In this document: positions 62,095 to 64,000 of the stretch, one piece after another
Numbering within the stretch: the first letter of the stretch is position 1
Layout of the letters: each line of letters starts with the position of its first letter
Source of the DNA: Gemmatimonadaceae bacterium
Lineage (GTDB): Bacteria; Gemmatimonadota; Gemmatimonadetes; Gemmatimonadales; Gemmatimonadaceae
Length of the DNA: 64,000 nucleotides
Direction of reading: 5' to 3'
Assembly (NCBI GenBank): GCA_020851035.1
Contig: JADZDM010000024.1
Span: 1-64,000, forward strand
Program-made: the position numbers and the translations under genes
The notes under the pieces: model-generated
The model's database searches: none
The model's input: only the letters and a program-made list of their open reading frames with translations
Told to the model about the DNA's origin: nothing

Positions 62095-62532
62095 ATGTCC
62101 CGTACGCTGCCTGCCGCCCGCGACCAGTTCGTGAAGGCGATTGCCCGTGACACCCACGCCGTCGAGCAGCCGAGACTGGTGGCGGTGCTCGATGCGCTGA
62201 TCGCCTGGAGTGCGAAGCACCCGACGCTCCTCAAGTTCCGCGAGGAGGAGGACACCCCCGGTACGATCGCCTTCGAGCGCGTGGGATCGAAGATGATCGT
62301 CTGGACGGCGTCGCCCCGGCGGCAGGACGTGCCGCGGCTGGAGCTGGTGCCGAAGGCGCTCAAGACGATCCCTCCCGAGCAGCGCGAAAAGCTGACCAGC
62401 ACCCTCAACGCGCACATGCGCGAGCCGCTGCTGCCCGACGAGAAGCTGCGCATCGGCTTCTCCGCTCTCAAGAACGCGGCCGCGCTGGCGGCCATCCAGA
62501 CGGCCGTCGAGCAGCTCATCGCGCCTGCCTGA
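62095..62532 (+). CDS. Unrecognised small protein
   Basis: The protein is 145 aa with GAGGAGA just upstream of the ATG at 62095. It is soluble, mixed alpha/beta and fairly basic; no signal or membrane helix is seen. Segments such as AIARDTHAVEQPRLVAVLDALIAW, MIVWTASPRRQDVPRLELVP and EKLRIGFSALKN do not match a family I can name with confidence. Codon use looks like its neighbours. It ends convergently with the MaoC gene across a hairpin. Confidence 0.75.
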   Translation: MSRTLPAARDQFVKAIARDTHAVEQPRLVAVLDALIAWSAKHPTLLKFREEEDTPGTIAFERVGSKMIVWTASPRRQDVPRLELVPKALKTIPPEQREKLTSTLNAHMREPLLPDEKLRIGFSALKNAAALAAIQTAVEQLIAPA

Positions 62533-62549
62533 TCTGCTACTGCCGCCGC

Positions 62550-62637
62550 TCGGACGCGAAGGCCGCACGGGATGAGCAGCAAGGGCGCAGAGTGATCTTT
62601 GCGCCCTTTCGGCACCCCTTTGCGCCCGTCGCGTCAA
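62550..62637. repeat. Nested inverted-repeat element in a convergent gap (copy 4)
   Basis: An inner stem pairs 62581-62592 with 62597-62608 (11 of 12 bases, AAGGGCGCAGAG versus CTTTGCGCCCTT). It is flanked by looser outer arms, GGACGCGAAGG near 62550 and GTCGCGTC near 62628. It lies between two convergent genes and shares GACGCGAAGG / CTTTGCG blocks with the elements at 6081 and 39001. It could act as a bidirectional terminator. Confidence 0.65.
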
Positions 62638-62665
62638 GACTGTCGCTCATCGAGCCGAACCGACC

Positions 62666-63064
62666 TCAGGGCCGCTGGACGACGGCCTCACCGCTCACGA
62701 CCGGCTTCCCGCGTGCGTTGAGCACGGTCGTCGAGAGCGTGATGCGCCGGCGGGCGGCATCGATGGCGGTGATCTCCACCCGGGCCACGACGGTGTCGCC
62801 GAGCCGGACGGGGCGCAGGAAGTTCAGCGTCTGCGAGAGGTAGATCACCCCGGGACCGGGGAGCTCGGTGGCGAGCAGCGTCGAGAAGAGGCTCGCCGTG
62901 AGCATGCCGTGGACGATGCGGCCGCCGAACGGTGAGCTGGCCGCCGCCGCCTCGTCGAGGTGCACGGGGTTGTGGTCACCGGTGACCGCCGCGAACGCCA
63001 CCACGTCGGCCTCCGCGAGGGTGCGTTCGAGCTGTGCCGACTGGCCCACCACGAAGCGCTCCAC
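62666..63064 (-). CDS. MaoC-like (R)-specific enoyl-CoA hydratase, PhaJ type
   Basis: The protein is 132 aa, a single hotdog domain. The catalytic motif AVTGDHNPVHLDEAAA holds the Asp and His of R-hydratases, and HGMLTASLFSTLL follows. It hydrates trans-2-enoyl-CoA to (R)-3-hydroxyacyl-CoA, for PHA supply or fatty acid turnover. It lies 3 bases after the stop of the anti-sigma factor gene on the same strand, a probable shared transcript. Confidence 0.92.
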   Translation of the reverse strand: MERFVVGQSAQLERTLAEADVVAFAAVTGDHNPVHLDEAAAASSPFGGRIVHGMLTASLFSTLLATELPGPGVIYLSQTLNFLRPVRLGDTVVARVEITAIDAARRRITLSTTVLNARGKPVVSGEAVVQRP

Positions 63065-63067
63065 GTG

Positions 63068-64000
63068 CTACCTGGTCGGGGTGCCGGCGATGAGGATCCC
63101 GCCGGTCGGCTGCGGCGACCCGCCCTCGGGTTCCTCGGTGATGGCGATGGCGGCGAGGTCAGGGCCGGCGAGTGCGTAGGTCGCCTGGAAGACGGTGTTG
63201 CCGCTGGCATCGGTGTTGAAGGTGCCGGCGCTGATCTTCTCCGACTTCGCCGTGACCAGCCAGAGTTGGTAGACATGTCCTTCCGAGGCCTTCGGCAGGT
63301 CGTGCGTCACCAGCGTCCAGCGGTTCTCGATGCGGTCCCAGAACATGCGGGCGCCCGGCGGCAGCTTGGCGGTGGAGACCATCTCGACGACGGTGACCTT
63401 GGGCCCGGTGAGCGACGCGATCATGCTGTCGCGCACGGCCAGCGTGGCACCGAGGCGCGAGGCCTCGGCGGTGGCGGCGGCGTACGCCTTCTGCGCCGCA
63501 TTCAGGTCGGCCACGGCGCTGCCCGCCTTCCAGACCGACGCGACGACGGCGATGCCGGCGGCGGCGAGCAGCATCGGCACCCACTTCGGCATGACCTTCT
63601 GTGCGACGACGGGCGTGGACCGCGTCGGCCGTGCGGTGTCACCGCCGGCCTGGCGATCGAGGGACAGCGCGGGCGTCGCCAGCGGGGTGCCGCGGCTCTC
63701 GCGGATCGCCGGCGAGGACATCGGCGTCGGCACCGCGGCGCGCTCGCCGGTCTCGTCGTGGATGCGCAGGTTCGCGTCGGCCGCCGCGCGCGACATGAGG
63801 CGCGAGCGGATGCCGGTGCGACGCTCGTACGAGAGCTGCGCCTTGGGCACGGCATAGCCGAGCACATCCACCGTGCCGCGCAGCGAGGCCAGCTCGGCCT
63901 GCAGCTTCGGCGAGGTCCTGACGATCGCCATCAGGCGCTCGGCCTCGGCCTTCGGCAGGTTGCCGAGGGCGAGGTCGGGCAGCATCACGAATGCTTCGTC
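63068..64000 (-). CDS. RskA-like anti-sigma factor, 5' end cut by the window
   Basis: At least 311 residues are visible; the coding frame runs through the window edge (DEAFVMLPDLALGNLPKAEAERL), and a short N-terminus should lie outside. The first part is the zinc-free anti-sigma (ZAS-like) N-domain. A single membrane helix follows near PMLLAAAGIAVVASVW. The C-terminal domain is the RskA type (FWDRIENRWTLVTHDLPKASEGHVYQLWLV, then SAGTFNTDASGNTVF). It would hold an ECF sigma factor at the membrane. The sigma gene should be just beyond 64000. Confidence 0.85.
   Translation of the reverse strand, partial: DEAFVMLPDLALGNLPKAEAERLMAIVRTSPKLQAELASLRGTVDVLGYAVPKAQLSYERRTGIRSRLMSRAAADANLRIHDETGERAAVPTPMSSPAIRESRGTPLATPALSLDRQAGGDTARPTRSTPVVAQKVMPKWVPMLLAAAGIAVVASVWKAGSAVADLNAAQKAYAAATAEASRLGATLAVRDSMIASLTGPKVTVVEMVSTAKLPPGARMFWDRIENRWTLVTHDLPKASEGHVYQLWLVTAKSEKISAGTFNTDASGNTVFQATYALAGPDLAAIAITEEPEGGSPQPTGGILIAGTPTR

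Overview
The window is high-GC, densely coded bacterial DNA with no rRNA, tRNA, transposase or phage gene. It looks like a chromosomal segment of a Gemmatimonadota-type aerobe (Gemmatimonas relatives). This is an inference from the GC-rich codon use, the many Sec-exported M20/M28 and amidohydrolase enzymes, the TonB receptor, the Sec-type (clade II) nitrous oxide reductase cluster and the many DinB-like proteins. No marker gene settles the taxonomy.

Layout. 0.1-8 kb: a membrane hybrid histidine kinase, a cysE-cysK cysteine operon, a TPR protein, a Gfo/Idh/MocA oxidoreductase, a Tat-exported TIM-barrel sugar isomerase-like protein and an AlkD-type DNA glycosylase. 8-17 kb: a DinB protein, an exported M20 amidohydrolase, a pair made of an HtrA-like protein with lost catalytic residues and a LuxR regulator with a pseudo-receiver, a TonB receptor, an Ada-like/AlkA alkylation-repair pair and an EamA permease. 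17-26 kb: two large membrane PAS-GGDEF-EAL proteins around an aminotransferase and an AarF/UbiB-type kinase. 26-35 kb: a translationally coupled DUF3299/ABC/FtsX cassette, an M28 peptidase, a DinB protein, a two-component system and a membrane GGDEF protein.

35-48 kb is a phenylacetate catabolism cluster. paaA-B-C-D come first, then an inverted gene for a fused alpha/beta 2-oxoacid dehydrogenase E1, then paaG-H-I-J-Y-Z. Phenylacetyl-CoA would be epoxidised by PaaABC(E), isomerised by PaaG, opened and oxidised by PaaZ, and beta-oxidised by PaaJ, PaaH and a crotonase. paaE, paaK and an obvious paaF are absent from the window, and paaB carries an in-frame amber codon at a position where the family has Glu.

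52.5-60 kb is a nitrous oxide reductase cluster. A divergent lipoprotein cytochrome c is followed by nosZ, a membrane protein fused to NosL, nosD, nosF, nosY and a three-cysteine Rrf2 regulator. The end of the window holds a second exported M20 amidohydrolase, an unrecognised small protein, a MaoC/PhaJ hydratase and an RskA-like anti-sigma factor cut by the window edge.

Non-coding structure is unusually rich. All four convergent gene gaps longer than about 130 bp carry nested imperfect inverted repeats built from GACGCAAAG-like or ACGCGGAG-like blocks. An array of five 11-bp palindromes (four perfect, one degenerate) at exact 25-bp steps follows the FtsX permease gene. An A-B-A-B-A array of CAAGGGGACGGGGATCT lies upstream of the second M20 gene.
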